From Ferruginibacter paludis (GTDB lineage: Bacteria; Bacteroidota; Bacteroidia; Chitinophagales; Chitinophagaceae), in the NCBI RefSeq assembly GCF_030409685.1, contig NZ_JAUFQJ010000015.1, positions 310,001 to 374,000 of the forward strand: DNA of 64,000 nucleotides, written 5' to 3'. Made by a program: the position numbers and the translations under genes. A model generated the notes under the pieces. The model worked only from the letters and a program-made list of their open reading frames with translations, made no database searches and was not told where the DNA came from. Positions within the stretch are counted from its first letter, which is position 1; each line of letters opens with the position of its first letter. This document shows, one piece after another, positions 12,922 through 21,968 of the stretch.

Positions 12922-13845
12922 ATGCAAAGAAGAAAATTTATGCAGCAATCGCTACTGGCGGGCGGGGCCTTGCTAACTACATCTGTTAACGCACTTGCCG
13001 ACAACAATAATGTACCAGCAGCTAACAGCGATAAGCCTTTTAATTTGAATTATGGCATTCATGACGGTATGTTTGAAAGCCATGCGGGCGGAAATTTTTT
13101 AGATCAGATAAAATTTGCTTACGATGCAGGATTCAGATCGATAGAAGACAATGGCATGAGCGGCCGCTCAGATGACGAACAGAAAAAGATCGGTGATCTG
13201 TTGGCGAAACTCGGTATGGGTATGGGTGTGTTTGTGCAACCGGGTCTTGGTAATGATAGTAATATGCTGGCATCGGGCAAAGCCGACCAGGTAGAAAAAT
13301 TTGTTGCTTCGTGTAAGAAGGCCGTGGAAATTGCCAAACGCATTAACAGTAAACTGGTAACAGTTGTACCAGGTGATTTTGTACGTGATCTGCCTATTGG
13401 AGTACAAACGGGTAATGTAATTGAAGCGGTAAAAAAAGGAACTGCCATTTTAGAACCGGCTGGTATTATCATGGTGCTGGAACCATTGAGCGATAATCCC
13501 AATTTGTTTTTGCGCACGCCAGACCAGGCATATGCCATTTGTAAAGCGGTGGGCAGCCCAAGTTGTAAAATATTATACGATATGTATCATGTACAACGCA
13601 ACCAGGGTCACATTATTCCTACGATGGATTTGGTGTATGATGAAATAGGTTATTTCCAGATTGGCGACAACCCTCATCGCAATGAACCAGGCACCGGCGA
13701 AATGAATTATAAAAATATTTTTAAACACATTTATGGCAAAGGCTACAAAGGTATTTTAGGCATGGAGCATGGCACGGCCGGTAAAGGAAAAGAAGGAGAA
13801 CTTGCGTTGATAAAAGCTTACCGCGAAGCGGATAGTTTTATGTAA
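12922..13845 (+). CDS. Tat-exported TIM-barrel isomerase (hydroxypyruvate isomerase-like)
   Basis: The 307-aa protein has an N-terminal RRKFMQQS twin-arginine-like signal and belongs to the xylose isomerase-like TIM-barrel (AP endonuclease family 2) proteins. Metal and substrate residues are suggested by VLEPLSD (about 177-183), LYDMYHVQ and the late GMEHGT segment. Similar Bacteroidota proteins are annotated as hydroxypyruvate isomerase, but the true substrate is unknown. It is divergent from apbE with a gap of only 55 bp. Confidence 0.8.
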   Translation: MQRRKFMQQSLLAGGALLTTSVNALADNNNVPAANSDKPFNLNYGIHDGMFESHAGGNFLDQIKFAYDAGFRSIEDNGMSGRSDDEQKKIGDLLAKLGMGMGVFVQPGLGNDSNMLASGKADQVEKFVASCKKAVEIAKRINSKLVTVVPGDFVRDLPIGVQTGNVIEAVKKGTAILEPAGIIMVLEPLSDNPNLFLRTPDQAYAICKAVGSPSCKILYDMYHVQRNQGHIIPTMDLVYDEIGYFQIGDNPHRNEPGTGEMNYKNIFKHIYGKGYKGILGMEHGTAGKGKEGELALIKAYREADSFM

Positions 13846-13879
13846 GAGCATAACGAAACTTGTACAAAAATTTTTTATA

Positions 13880-13927
13880 CAAATTCCACGAATTGATACA
13901 ACATGTTGTATCAATTCGTGGAATTTG
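13880..13927. terminator. Perfect 48-bp palindrome between convergent genes
   Basis: 24 bases starting at 13880 (CAAATTCCACGAATTGATAC...) are followed directly by their exact reverse complement, centred on CATG at about 13902-13905. A-rich and T-rich flanks extend the symmetry a few bases. It lies between the convergent isomerase and PBP4-like genes, so it can end transcription from both sides. Confidence 0.8.
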
Positions 13928-13951
13928 TGTTTTGTAATCCGTGTGTTATCC

Positions 13952-15406
13952 TCAGTATTTTTCCCTGATGCCTTCGATATATTCTTCAACTGCACGCCGC
14001 ACCCTGGTAGCACTTCCCTGGAAATTATTTACCAAAACAGAGAAGATAATTTGTTTGCCTTTTTTAGTAAACAGGAAACCGCTTAATGCAATCACATTGC
14101 TTAAGCTGCCGGTTTTTGCGAAGATGTAGCCGGCGTCTTTCAGGTAATACCGTTTTAAAGTTCCGGTACCGCCGGTGGGCAGAATTGTTTTTAACCTGCT
14201 TATACCAAACTCCGTTTGCATCTTATCCAAGATATACACCATCGCCTGCGGACTAAATAAATTATACCGGCTTAAGCCGCTGCCATCCACCCATTTCGGT
14301 TGTTGCGGTATGTCTTTTAAATCTGTCTTCAGCAGCGTGTTAATAATGGCATCATCGCTCATGTAGCCGAGGTGTTCGTTGCTGGCCATTAATAAAGTTT
14401 GCTCTGCAAAAAAATTATCACTGTTGTGCATCATGGGGGCAAAGAGCGAGTCTGCAGGTTGCGAATGAATTAATTGTAATCTATTATCATTGTTAGCAAT
14501 TGAATCACTCGCAAGATTACCTTTCAAACTAATATTCATTTGCAAAGTGTCTGACAAAAAAACTGTCGATTCATTATAATTAGTTTCAAGCGGAATTTCA
14601 TAAATATTTTTTGTTGGATGTAGCGAGACTATCGAAGAATAAATTTCATTGCTATCCCATTTGCGGAAGAAAGAGTATTCAATACTATCTCCATATTTTT
14701 CAAATCCTTTTTGTATTTCCAGAGGTATTTTTTTTGGTATGATGCTAAGTTTACCGTTTACTAAAGATATCCTTGCCAAATTGCCATATATAGGAAATTC
14801 ACTTCGTTGTACCATGTAGCTATTATTGTAATCATCCCATGCCCAGCCCGCACCAAGCGACTCTGTAAAATATTGCGTGCAATACATTATGTTGTTGCTC
14901 TTTTTTAGAAAATCAAACACCGGTTGTTGTTTAAAATCAGGATGTAAAAAACTGGGGTCGCCTGTTGGATAGATGATTAGCCCACTGTCCGTTTGCTGGT
15001 AACGCAGCCCGGTTAAACTATCGCCGAGGTATTTTAAACCGGCGTACAGGCTGAATAATTTTACATTGCTCGCCGGCACAAAGTTTTTTGTTGCATCATG
15101 ATTGTACCAATATTTTCCTGTTGAAGGTTCGTATATGCTGATGCCGGTGAAACCGGAGCCGACAATGGTATCATTGAATAAAATTGTTGTAGCCTGTTTG
15201 TTAATTTGTTTGGTAACAGAACAGGAAAATAAAAAAAGCGATATACCTGCAAAAAATATTAAATGAAAAAATGATTTGCAGTGAGTGTGTACACTTGCAT
15301 CCGTGGGCTGAAGATGCACACAGGTATGCGGATGAAAGGATTGTGACACAACGATGCCGCCATGAAAATTGATGCTGGTATTGTTTTTATTCTGATCCAT
15401 CTTCAT
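13952..15406 (-). CDS. D-alanyl-D-alanine carboxypeptidase, PBP4/DacB type lipoprotein
   Basis: This peptidase S13 family protein cleaves the terminal D-Ala of peptidoglycan peptides. The serine-enzyme motifs are present: SNVK (S113-K116), SDN (329-331) and KTG (431-433). A hydrophobic segment ending in a lipobox-like LFLFSC (57-62) suggests an outer-membrane-facing lipoprotein. The first 40 residues precede the signal peptide and overlap repeat copy 4, yet I find no good ATG between them, so the true start may be a rare codon and remains open. Confidence 0.85.
   Translation of the reverse strand: MKMDQNKNNTSINFHGGIVVSQSFHPHTCVHLQPTDASVHTHCKSFFHLIFFAGISLFLFSCSVTKQINKQATTILFNDTIVGSGFTGISIYEPSTGKYWYNHDATKNFVPASNVKLFSLYAGLKYLGDSLTGLRYQQTDSGLIIYPTGDPSFLHPDFKQQPVFDFLKKSNNIMYCTQYFTESLGAGWAWDDYNNSYMVQRSEFPIYGNLARISLVNGKLSIIPKKIPLEIQKGFEKYGDSIEYSFFRKWDSNEIYSSIVSLHPTKNIYEIPLETNYNESTVFLSDTLQMNISLKGNLASDSIANNDNRLQLIHSQPADSLFAPMMHNSDNFFAEQTLLMASNEHLGYMSDDAIINTLLKTDLKDIPQQPKWVDGSGLSRYNLFSPQAMVYILDKMQTEFGISRLKTILPTGGTGTLKRYYLKDAGYIFAKTGSLSNVIALSGFLFTKKGKQIIFSVLVNNFQGSATRVRRAVEEYIEGIREKY
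15342..15381 (-). repeat. Dispersed intergenic repeat, copy 4
   Basis: On the minus strand it reads ACCAGCATCAATTTTCATGG and then CGGCATCGTTGTGTCAC, matching copies 1 and 5. It lies inside the annotated N-terminus of the PBP4-like gene, which argues that this part of the ORF may not be translated. Confidence 0.55.
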
Positions 15407-15429
15407 GTATTATTTAGTCAATGGCTTTA

Positions 15430-16557
15430 CTAATTTCTTTCCTGGGTTCTTAACCAGCGCTCGGGAATTTCGTTTCGGCTGGCATTTATATAATCGCTGT
15501 AACTGCAGGCGATGATGCTTTTATCGGGCAACTGCATCCACCAGCGGCCGGTTTTACGACTTTGTAAAAAGCGCGTATCAACTTCTGCAAACACGGTATG
15601 AAATTCATTGAAGCTGGCACTGTCTTCCAGCAACGCTTCCTGTTTACTGCGGCTTTTGCCATCAATAAAATACCATAACATTTGTGCAATTTGCTTGGCG
15701 GTTAAATCATGGATATCTGACCTGGGCTGGTAGCCGTAAATGCCGAAACTGGTGAGTGCCGAACTCATGCCGGCATAACGGGTAAGCGTACACGCTTCTT
15801 CGCCGCTGAAGCCGTTGGGACTGCATTCGTTGGCCGGTGCGTCGCTGTTTTTAATGGCGTTGATATCGAAGCTGAGCAGGTTGGTATTACGGATCACCGG
15901 TTCCATTTCTTCCATGCTGTCTTTTACTTTACCAACGCGGTAACAATCAAAGCGCAGCTTGTCCATTGTTTCCAGCATGTGCGGGTGCACCAGGTAACTT
16001 TGAAAACCAATGTGGTTATAATGCTTTACCAGGTTGGGTTCGCCGGTGAGCATTTCGAGTAAAAAATTTTCACTTCTTAAAGCACTTTCCCCGCGTAAAT
16101 CAATGGTGGCGTCTATGCAGGTGGCTTCTGTTATTTTTTGCAGTTTGCGGTAGGCAAAATATTGCGCCAGGGTAACATCGTGCGATCCGCCGAGGAGTAC
16201 CACCGTTTTGTTAAGCGCCAATAACTCGGCCAGTACGGTGGTGATGGCGGCATAACTGTCGCTGAGGCTGGCACCGGTTTTAATATTGCCCACATCTGCA
16301 ATTATTACATCTTTATGCCAGTAATGCAGTTGAAAAAGTTGTTTGCGAATGGCGTCCGGCGCATCGTTACATGCATCAAAAACGCCGCTGCCCCTGGATT
16401 CTCCCACGCCCACCAGCACAATATCAGCTGTTTCCAGGTTAGGTATTTCACCTTCATTAATCAGTATATGTTTAGCCAGCTGGCCATCGTTATATCCCTT
16501 GTCATCGTTTAAACTGTAAATATTGATGGGTTGTAAAAAATCGTGCAGGTCGTACAT
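15430..16557 (-). CDS. Arginase/formimidoylglutamase-family protein with altered metal site
   Basis: I start the gene at the ATG complementing 16555-16557 (375 aa), because an upstream extension has no family similarity. The fold of ureohydrolases is recognisable from LVGVGESRGSG, GGSHDV (123-128) and SFDINAI. Two of the usual Mn ligands are changed: the D-A-H-x-D motif reads D-A-T-I-D (149-153), and the S-x-D-x-D motif reads S-F-D-I-N (229-233). Such members may bind one metal, use another chemistry or be inactive. No histidine-degradation genes are nearby. Confidence 0.8.
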   Translation of the reverse strand: MYDLHDFLQPINIYSLNDDKGYNDGQLAKHILINEGEIPNLETADIVLVGVGESRGSGVFDACNDAPDAIRKQLFQLHYWHKDVIIADVGNIKTGASLSDSYAAITTVLAELLALNKTVVLLGGSHDVTLAQYFAYRKLQKITEATCIDATIDLRGESALRSENFLLEMLTGEPNLVKHYNHIGFQSYLVHPHMLETMDKLRFDCYRVGKVKDSMEEMEPVIRNTNLLSFDINAIKNSDAPANECSPNGFSGEEACTLTRYAGMSSALTSFGIYGYQPRSDIHDLTAKQIAQMLWYFIDGKSRSKQEALLEDSASFNEFHTVFAEVDTRFLQSRKTGRWWMQLPDKSIIACSYSDYINASRNEIPERWLRTQERN

Positions 16558-16780
16558 CCGTTTTATAATTTGCAGCAAACTTATTAAATAGTTCTCAGTT
16601 GTAAGTCGATAGTCCATAGTTGATGGTCGATAGGTCACAGTCACCAGGCAATAGTAAATAGGCAATAATGAGCTAGTTGCGGCGTGGCAAGTACAGCTAC
16701 CTGCTTTGTCTTCAAAGTTGATACTATATACTTTGTACTTGCCACTTATCCGCTTGCAGCTATTTCCTTATTTTTGCACT

Positions 16781-17812
16781 ATGGATAATTTATTATTGAA
16801 GATTGATCAATACAAAACAGAGATCAGCAATTTTACAGCATCTGACGGAGAAACGGCGGAAGCTTTTCGTATCAAATACCTTGGCACCAAAGGACTGGTG
16901 AAAGAACTGATGGGCGAAATGAGAAATGTGGCGCCGGAAAATAAAAAGTCTTTCGGCCAGGTAATGAATGAATTTAAAGTTTTTGCAGAAGCGAAATATG
17001 AAGCATTGAAAGGTGCTGAAAACAGCAACGGAAAAGCCGCTGCGGATGAACTGGATCTTTCCCTGCCGGCAGATCCTTTGCCATTGGGCAGCCGTCATCC
17101 AATCAGCCTCGTGCGCAACCGCATGGTATCTATTTTTCAACGCCTTGGTTTCGCCGTTGCAGAAGGCCCCGAAATAGAAGATGACTGGCATAATTTTACC
17201 GCACTTAACTTACCCGAAAATCACCCGGCACGTGACATGCAGGATACTTTTTACATCAGCCAAAACCCAGACTGGTTGCTGCGTACACATACATCCAGCG
17301 TACAGGTAAGAGAGATGGAAAAGGGTAAATTGCCGATCCGCATTATTTGTCCAGGCCGTGTGTACCGCAACGAAACAATCAGTGCCCGGGCGCATTGCTT
17401 TTTTCACCAGGTAGAAGGTTTGTACATTGCCGAAAATGTTTCTTTCGCCGACCTTAAACAAACCCTGTATTTTTTCGTGCAGGAAATGTTTGGCAAAGAA
17501 GTGAAGATTCGTTTCAGGCCAAGCTATTTTCCTTTTACGGAGCCCAGTGCCGAGATGGACATCAGCTGCCTCATTTGTGGTGGCCCGGGTTGCAGCGTTT
17601 GCAAACATACAGGTTGGGTAGAAATATTGGGTTGTGGCATGGTGCATCCCAATTTGCTGGATAACTGCGGCATCGATTCCAATAAATACACCGGCTTTGC
17701 TTTTGGTATGGGCGTTGAAAGAATTACCATGCTGAAATACCAGATAAAAGATCTGCGGTTGTTCAGTGAAAATGATGTGCGGTTTTTAAAACAGTTTACC
17801 AGTGCAGTATAG
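16781..17812 (+). CDS. pheS: Phenylalanyl-tRNA synthetase alpha subunit
   Basis: PheS forms the alpha2beta2 synthetase with PheT and charges tRNA-Phe. The 343-aa protein has the N-terminal coiled-coil arm (about 1-85) and the class II catalytic domain, with GSRHPIS, GFAVAEGPEIEDDWHNF, the motif 2 segment RVYRNE and the motif 3 region GFAFGMGVERITML. I chose ATG 16781 because a TATTTTTG promoter element lies at 16769-16776, which places upstream in-frame codons before the transcript. pheT is not in the window, as is common in Bacteroidota. Confidence 0.96.
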   Translation: MDNLLLKIDQYKTEISNFTASDGETAEAFRIKYLGTKGLVKELMGEMRNVAPENKKSFGQVMNEFKVFAEAKYEALKGAENSNGKAAADELDLSLPADPLPLGSRHPISLVRNRMVSIFQRLGFAVAEGPEIEDDWHNFTALNLPENHPARDMQDTFYISQNPDWLLRTHTSSVQVREMEKGKLPIRIICPGRVYRNETISARAHCFFHQVEGLYIAENVSFADLKQTLYFFVQEMFGKEVKIRFRPSYFPFTEPSAEMDISCLICGGPGCSVCKHTGWVEILGCGMVHPNLLDNCGIDSNKYTGFAFGMGVERITMLKYQIKDLRLFSENDVRFLKQFTSAV

Positions 17813-17814
17813 AA

Positions 17815-17847
17815 ATTGCCTGATTTTTGCCGGCAATAGTTTTTTAT
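17815..17847 (+). terminator. Terminator after pheS
   Basis: ATTGCC (17815-17820) pairs with GGCAAT (17832-17837), followed by a T-rich tail. Confidence 0.5.
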
Positions 17848-17884
17848 AGCGCCATCGTTGTGTCACTCACTTGTACGCAATACC
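17827..17884 (+). repeat. Dispersed intergenic repeat, copy 5
   Basis: GCCGGCAATAGTTTTTTATAGC is followed by GCCATCGTTGTGTCACTCAC and TTGTACGCAA, the clearest example of the core shared with copies 1 and 4. It lies between the two terminators downstream of pheS. Confidence 0.6.
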
Positions 17885-17965
17885 TTTTTGCAGCTGTTGA
17901 CGCGGGGTATGACGCTATCCGGTTAATCTGATTTAACCATTTAATTTTTTAAAAAATAGTATTGA

Positions 17966-17997
17966 AGCTACCTTAATAAAAGCGGTAGCTTTTTTTA
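17966..17997 (+). terminator. Second terminator in the pheS downstream gap
   Basis: AGCTACC (17966-17972) pairs with GGTAGCT (17984-17990), followed by a run of T to 17997. With the first terminator it brackets about 120 nt carrying repeat copy 5; the remaining gap to 18197 holds nothing I recognise. Confidence 0.7.
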
Positions 17998-18197
17998 ATG
18001 CAACATGGTAAATATATCACATTGATAATAAGTTGCCTGACTTTTAATTTTATCTGGCTACGGCATATAGCATACAATTTCCCTTTGTAGAATATGTTCC
18101 TCAAATACATTTTGCTTATTCTTTTATTGAAGCCTGCTAACTGACATTTTTTGTGGCATCCAAATTGCCTTTCTCAAAAAAACAATTAAACTATTGT

Positions 18198-18686
18198 ATG
18201 AGAAATATACAAAAATATGTTACTGCCTTCCTGGTGCTTGTCTTGCTTTATTCCTGCTCCGCTTCAAAAGAGGCTAGAGATATGAAACATAAGATAGATG
18301 GTACCTGGATGCTGGAAACCATTACTACAGAAGGTATTGAAGGAAAAGTGAAAGCCACTGTTTTTAATGAAGCATCCTTTAATTGCTTCGTGGGTAGTTC
18401 CTGGAATTTTGTTTCTAATAATGGCACAGGTATTTACAATATTAATTCGAGCGGCTCGGAATGCAGTGCTGTACAGCGTTTGATAAAATGGTCCATTTAC
18501 GAACCAAAAGACGCGGCAAAACAATTTCAATTTAAGAGACTCGATGATAAACGAAATCCGATGGATAATGGTGATGGTTTCCGGCTGGATATCTCAGGTT
18601 TAACTGATAATAGCATGCAGCTGAAATCACACATAACATTTGAGGGAAAGCCTGCAGTATATGTATACAATTTTGTAAAAAAATAA
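18198..18686 (+). CDS. Lipocalin-like lipoprotein
   Basis: The 162-aa product starts at ATG 18198, so that the signal peptide (about 1-22) directly precedes the lipobox LLYSCSAS. The mature part has GTWMLETI, ASFNCFVGSSW and GTGIYNI segments in a pattern seen in lipocalin-like domains of Bacteroidota lipoproteins. It lies 18 bp before an OmpA-type lipoprotein gene and is probably co-transcribed. Function unknown; envelope-associated. Confidence 0.7.
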   Translation: MRNIQKYVTAFLVLVLLYSCSASKEARDMKHKIDGTWMLETITTEGIEGKVKATVFNEASFNCFVGSSWNFVSNNGTGIYNINSSGSECSAVQRLIKWSIYEPKDAAKQFQFKRLDDKRNPMDNGDGFRLDISGLTDNSMQLKSHITFEGKPAVYVYNFVKK

Positions 18687-18704
18687 GTTTTAAAATAAAC
18701 GACT

Positions 18705-19427
18705 ATGTGTAAGTTAAAAGGGTATTTTTTGCTGTGTCTGGCGGCAACTATTTTTGTTTTGCCAGCCTGCAAAACCACCAGGAAAATGAACAACAAACAA
18801 AAGGGGGCCACCGTTGGTGCTGCAAGTGGGGCTGCTGTTGGTGGCATCATTGGAAACAATGTTGGTAAGAAAAGCAATACTGTGTTGGGTGCACTTATTG
18901 GAGCCGTAGTAGGCGGCGTCGCTGGTGGCTTGATTGGTGACAAAATGGACAGGCAGGCAGACGCAATAAAGAATGAAGTACCTGGGGCACAGGTAAGCAG
19001 GGTAGAAGAAGGTATCAATGTAACCTTCGATGAAAAAAATCCGGATGGTTCGGCAGCGGGTGTTTTTTTTGCTACCAATCAATATAATATTACAGACAAT
19101 TCAAAACTGGCATTGGGTAAACTCGTAAAGATATTTAACCAGTATCCTGAAACTAATATTCTAATTGAAGGGCATACCGACAATGTGGGTACTGCTCCCT
19201 ATAATTTATCCCTTTCACAAAGAAGGGCTGACGCTGTAGGGGATTATTTAAAAGCGCAGGGTATTTCATCAGGCAGGTTAACCATTAAATGGTATGGCGA
19301 AACACAGCCAAAGGCAGATAATAGTACTGAAGCAGGAAGGGCAAGTAACCGCCGCGTTGAATTTGCAGTTACTGCCAATGATAAAATGAAAGCGGAAGCA
19401 AAACAACAGGCAGCTCAAAAAAATTAA
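18705..19427 (+). CDS. OmpA-family lipoprotein with glycine zipper
   Basis: The 240-aa protein has a signal peptide and lipobox (VLPACK at about 18-23), a glycine-zipper region (about 37-82, with GAASGAAVGGIIGNNVG and GAVVGGVAGGLIGD) and a C-terminal OmpA peptidoglycan-binding domain (about 125-230) with LIEGHTDNVG and LSQRRADAV. It probably links the outer membrane to peptidoglycan. It is the second gene of a two-gene unit. Confidence 0.92.
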   Translation: MCKLKGYFLLCLAATIFVLPACKTTRKMNNKQKGATVGAASGAAVGGIIGNNVGKKSNTVLGALIGAVVGGVAGGLIGDKMDRQADAIKNEVPGAQVSRVEEGINVTFDEKNPDGSAAGVFFATNQYNITDNSKLALGKLVKIFNQYPETNILIEGHTDNVGTAPYNLSLSQRRADAVGDYLKAQGISSGRLTIKWYGETQPKADNSTEAGRASNRRVEFAVTANDKMKAEAKQQAAQKN

Positions 19428-19680
19428 AGGCTCAGGATCTGGCTGCGGTCTGATCTGTTTCTATATCTATTTTAAAAAATTAGAAAATTATCTGAAAGAA
19501 ATTTTTCATCTTGGTATTTGGTTTTGGTTTGCTGCTATGTGGCCTGAGATTTTGAAAAAAATCGATATGGTTGCATAGCAGTTTTTATTTCTAAACTGTA
19601 ATAATAAATTGCGGCAGCTACAGGTATTTTAGCTTTCACAGATTGGGATTATCTTCGTGACCAATCTTATATCAAATATT

Positions 19681-20661
19681 ATGATTCTTGTCACAGGCGG
19701 CAGCGGTTTATTGGGTAAAGAGGTAATTACGCAATTGCTTGCACAAGGCAAAGGAGTAACAGCGATTTACAATAAAACCGCATTGCCTTCTTTTGATTCA
19801 ACATTATTAACACAGGTACGCTGTAATATTTTGGATGTGATTGGTCTTGAAGAACTGATGCAGCAGGATATTACACAGGTATATCATTGTGCAGCCATCG
19901 TTACGTTTAATCCCCGCCGTAAAAAAGAATTGTTTACTGTAAATATTGAAGGCACTGCCAATATCGTAAATGCTGCATTGAATGCAGGCGTAAATAAAAT
20001 GGTGTATGTAAGTTCCGTAGCAGCGTTGGGAAGAAAATTTGCCGGGGAAATGATCAATGAAACAATGCCCTGGACAGAAGAAAACAGCACCAGCAGTTAT
20101 GGCCAGAGCAAATACATGGCCGAGCTCGAAGTATGGCGTGGTATAGCAGAGGGACTGGATGCTGTGGTAGTTAACCCCACTATTATTTTAGGTGCAGGAG
20201 ACTGGGAATCTGGCAGCTCCCAGATTTTTAAAACAGCCTACGATGAATTTCCCTGGTATACGGATGGTATCAACGGCTTTGTAGATGTCAGGGACGTTGC
20301 ATCCATCATGCTGCAATTAATGGACAGTAATATAACAGCCGAGCGTTTTATTGTAAGTGCGGCCAACAAAACCTACCAGGAAATTTTTAATTTAATAGCC
20401 ACCGCTTTTCATAAAAAGCAACCGCATAAGAAAGTTACGCCACTCATTGCAAAAATGGTTTGGCGTATGGAGGCACTTAAAAGCCTGATTACCGGGAAAG
20501 ACCCATTACTAACAAAAGAAACCGCAGCTTCCGCGTTGTCGCAGGAGCGGTATGATAACAGCAAGTTAAAATCCTTTTTGCCTCAATTTAATTACCGTAG
20601 CATCGAATCAACCATCAATGAAACCAGCAGGGCATTGCAACAAAAGCTTAACAACCGTTGA
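19681..20661 (+). CDS. NAD-dependent epimerase/dehydratase (extended SDR)
   Basis: The 326-aa protein starts at ATG 19681, immediately before the nucleotide-binding TGGSGLLG motif. It has the SDR YxxxK pair in SSYGQSKYMAE and the VVNPTIILGAGDW segment of extended SDRs. The closest functional types are dihydroflavonol-4-reductase or 3-beta-HSD-like proteins; the substrate is unknown. An upstream GTG at 19657 in frame is less likely. Confidence 0.85.
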   Translation: MILVTGGSGLLGKEVITQLLAQGKGVTAIYNKTALPSFDSTLLTQVRCNILDVIGLEELMQQDITQVYHCAAIVTFNPRRKKELFTVNIEGTANIVNAALNAGVNKMVYVSSVAALGRKFAGEMINETMPWTEENSTSSYGQSKYMAELEVWRGIAEGLDAVVVNPTIILGAGDWESGSSQIFKTAYDEFPWYTDGINGFVDVRDVASIMLQLMDSNITAERFIVSAANKTYQEIFNLIATAFHKKQPHKKVTPLIAKMVWRMEALKSLITGKDPLLTKETAASALSQERYDNSKLKSFLPQFNYRSIESTINETSRALQQKLNNR

Positions 20662-20739
20662 TGTATTTTCGGTGGCAATTTTGTTTGTAAAATACCGTTT
20701 CTGTTATTTATAAAATGGTGTTGGATTAATTCTTTTTGT

Positions 20740-21837
20740 ATGAAAAAAATCATCTTTTTATTGTGTGTTGTTTTTATTACCAGTCAAACCCGGGCTCAGT
20801 TTGAGCAGTATATCATTACCGGCCGGGTGATAGATGGCAATACCAAATTACCGTTGCAGGGTGCAAGCGTATTCGCACAAAACACAACCATTGGTACTGC
20901 TACGGATCAGCAAGGAAACTTCAGTTTGCACCTGTTAAATGGCGGGTATGATTTGATCATCACTTTTACCGGTTACCAAACAGCCAACCGGCGCATTACT
21001 ACCTCCGATGCATTGGATAAAAACATAGTGATAGAAATATCACCCAAAGAAAAAGCACTGGAAGATGTTGTGATAAAATCAAGCAACGAAGTAAAAGACG
21101 GGCTGGAAAAGTATGGGAGTTTTTTTGAAGAAAATTTCATTGGCAAAACTGTCAACAGTAGTCAGTGCGTTATAAAAAATAAAGAGGCCCTTCATTTTTA
21201 TTTTTACAAAAAGAAGAACAAGTTAAAGGTGTTGGCAACAGAACCTTTGGAGATTGAAAATACCGCTTTGGGATATTCTATAAAATATACGCTGGACTCT
21301 TTTACACATGAATACGCATCACAGTTAAGCACTTACTCCGGTTATCCATTATTTAAGGATTTGCAGCCTGCAGATGAAGCGCAAAAAATTAACTGGTACA
21401 ATAACCGGTTAAAAGCTTACCAGGGATCAATGCTGCATTTTATGCGCAGCGTGCATGATAAAAAAATAAAGGAAGAAGGGTTTGAAATTCAGTTGGTGAC
21501 AAAAGCAAACGAGGTAGAAACCGCCATCCCTGTGCAGGATTTTTATGGCGCTCTCAACTATACAAAAAATGACAGTACGCAGGTGGTAGAAATACTGCCC
21601 AATCAGCCCAACCTGGCAGTGTTGTACAACAAGCAGGCGCCTGACCCGCTGTACCTTTCAACCACCGGTGATACACCCAGGAAATTTCAATTGTCAATTG
21701 TAACCTTTGCGCCGGACCAATCACTGGGCATAGAGCAGAATGGTTACTTCTTTGATCAGAATGACATTGTGATCAACGGCTACTGGACATGGCAAAAAGT
21801 AGGCGATGCACTTCCATACGATTTCAGACCGCAGTAA
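20740..21837 (+). CDS. Exported carboxypeptidase-regulatory-like domain protein
   Basis: The 365-aa protein has a signal peptide (about 1-19) and an N-terminal CarboxypepD_reg-like beta-sandwich (about 25-105, GRVIDGNTKLPLQGASVFAQ), the domain found at the front of TonB-dependent receptors. No plug or barrel follows. The remaining 260 residues are not recognised. It may be a surface or periplasmic protein. It sits 78 bp after the SDR gene. Confidence 0.75.
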   Translation: MKKIIFLLCVVFITSQTRAQFEQYIITGRVIDGNTKLPLQGASVFAQNTTIGTATDQQGNFSLHLLNGGYDLIITFTGYQTANRRITTSDALDKNIVIEISPKEKALEDVVIKSSNEVKDGLEKYGSFFEENFIGKTVNSSQCVIKNKEALHFYFYKKKNKLKVLATEPLEIENTALGYSIKYTLDSFTHEYASQLSTYSGYPLFKDLQPADEAQKINWYNNRLKAYQGSMLHFMRSVHDKKIKEEGFEIQLVTKANEVETAIPVQDFYGALNYTKNDSTQVVEILPNQPNLAVLYNKQAPDPLYLSTTGDTPRKFQLSIVTFAPDQSLGIEQNGYFFDQNDIVINGYWTWQKVGDALPYDFRPQ

Positions 21838-21968
21838 TTTTTTTCCGATAAGACGTTAAGGCGTTTTTTATTTTGAGAAGATTCTATTAATAGATTCCGG
21901 TAAAATGGATAATCTTTATTACGTAATTGTCTAGTATGCCTTCTGCTTTAAGCTTTCTGCCTGAAGCC

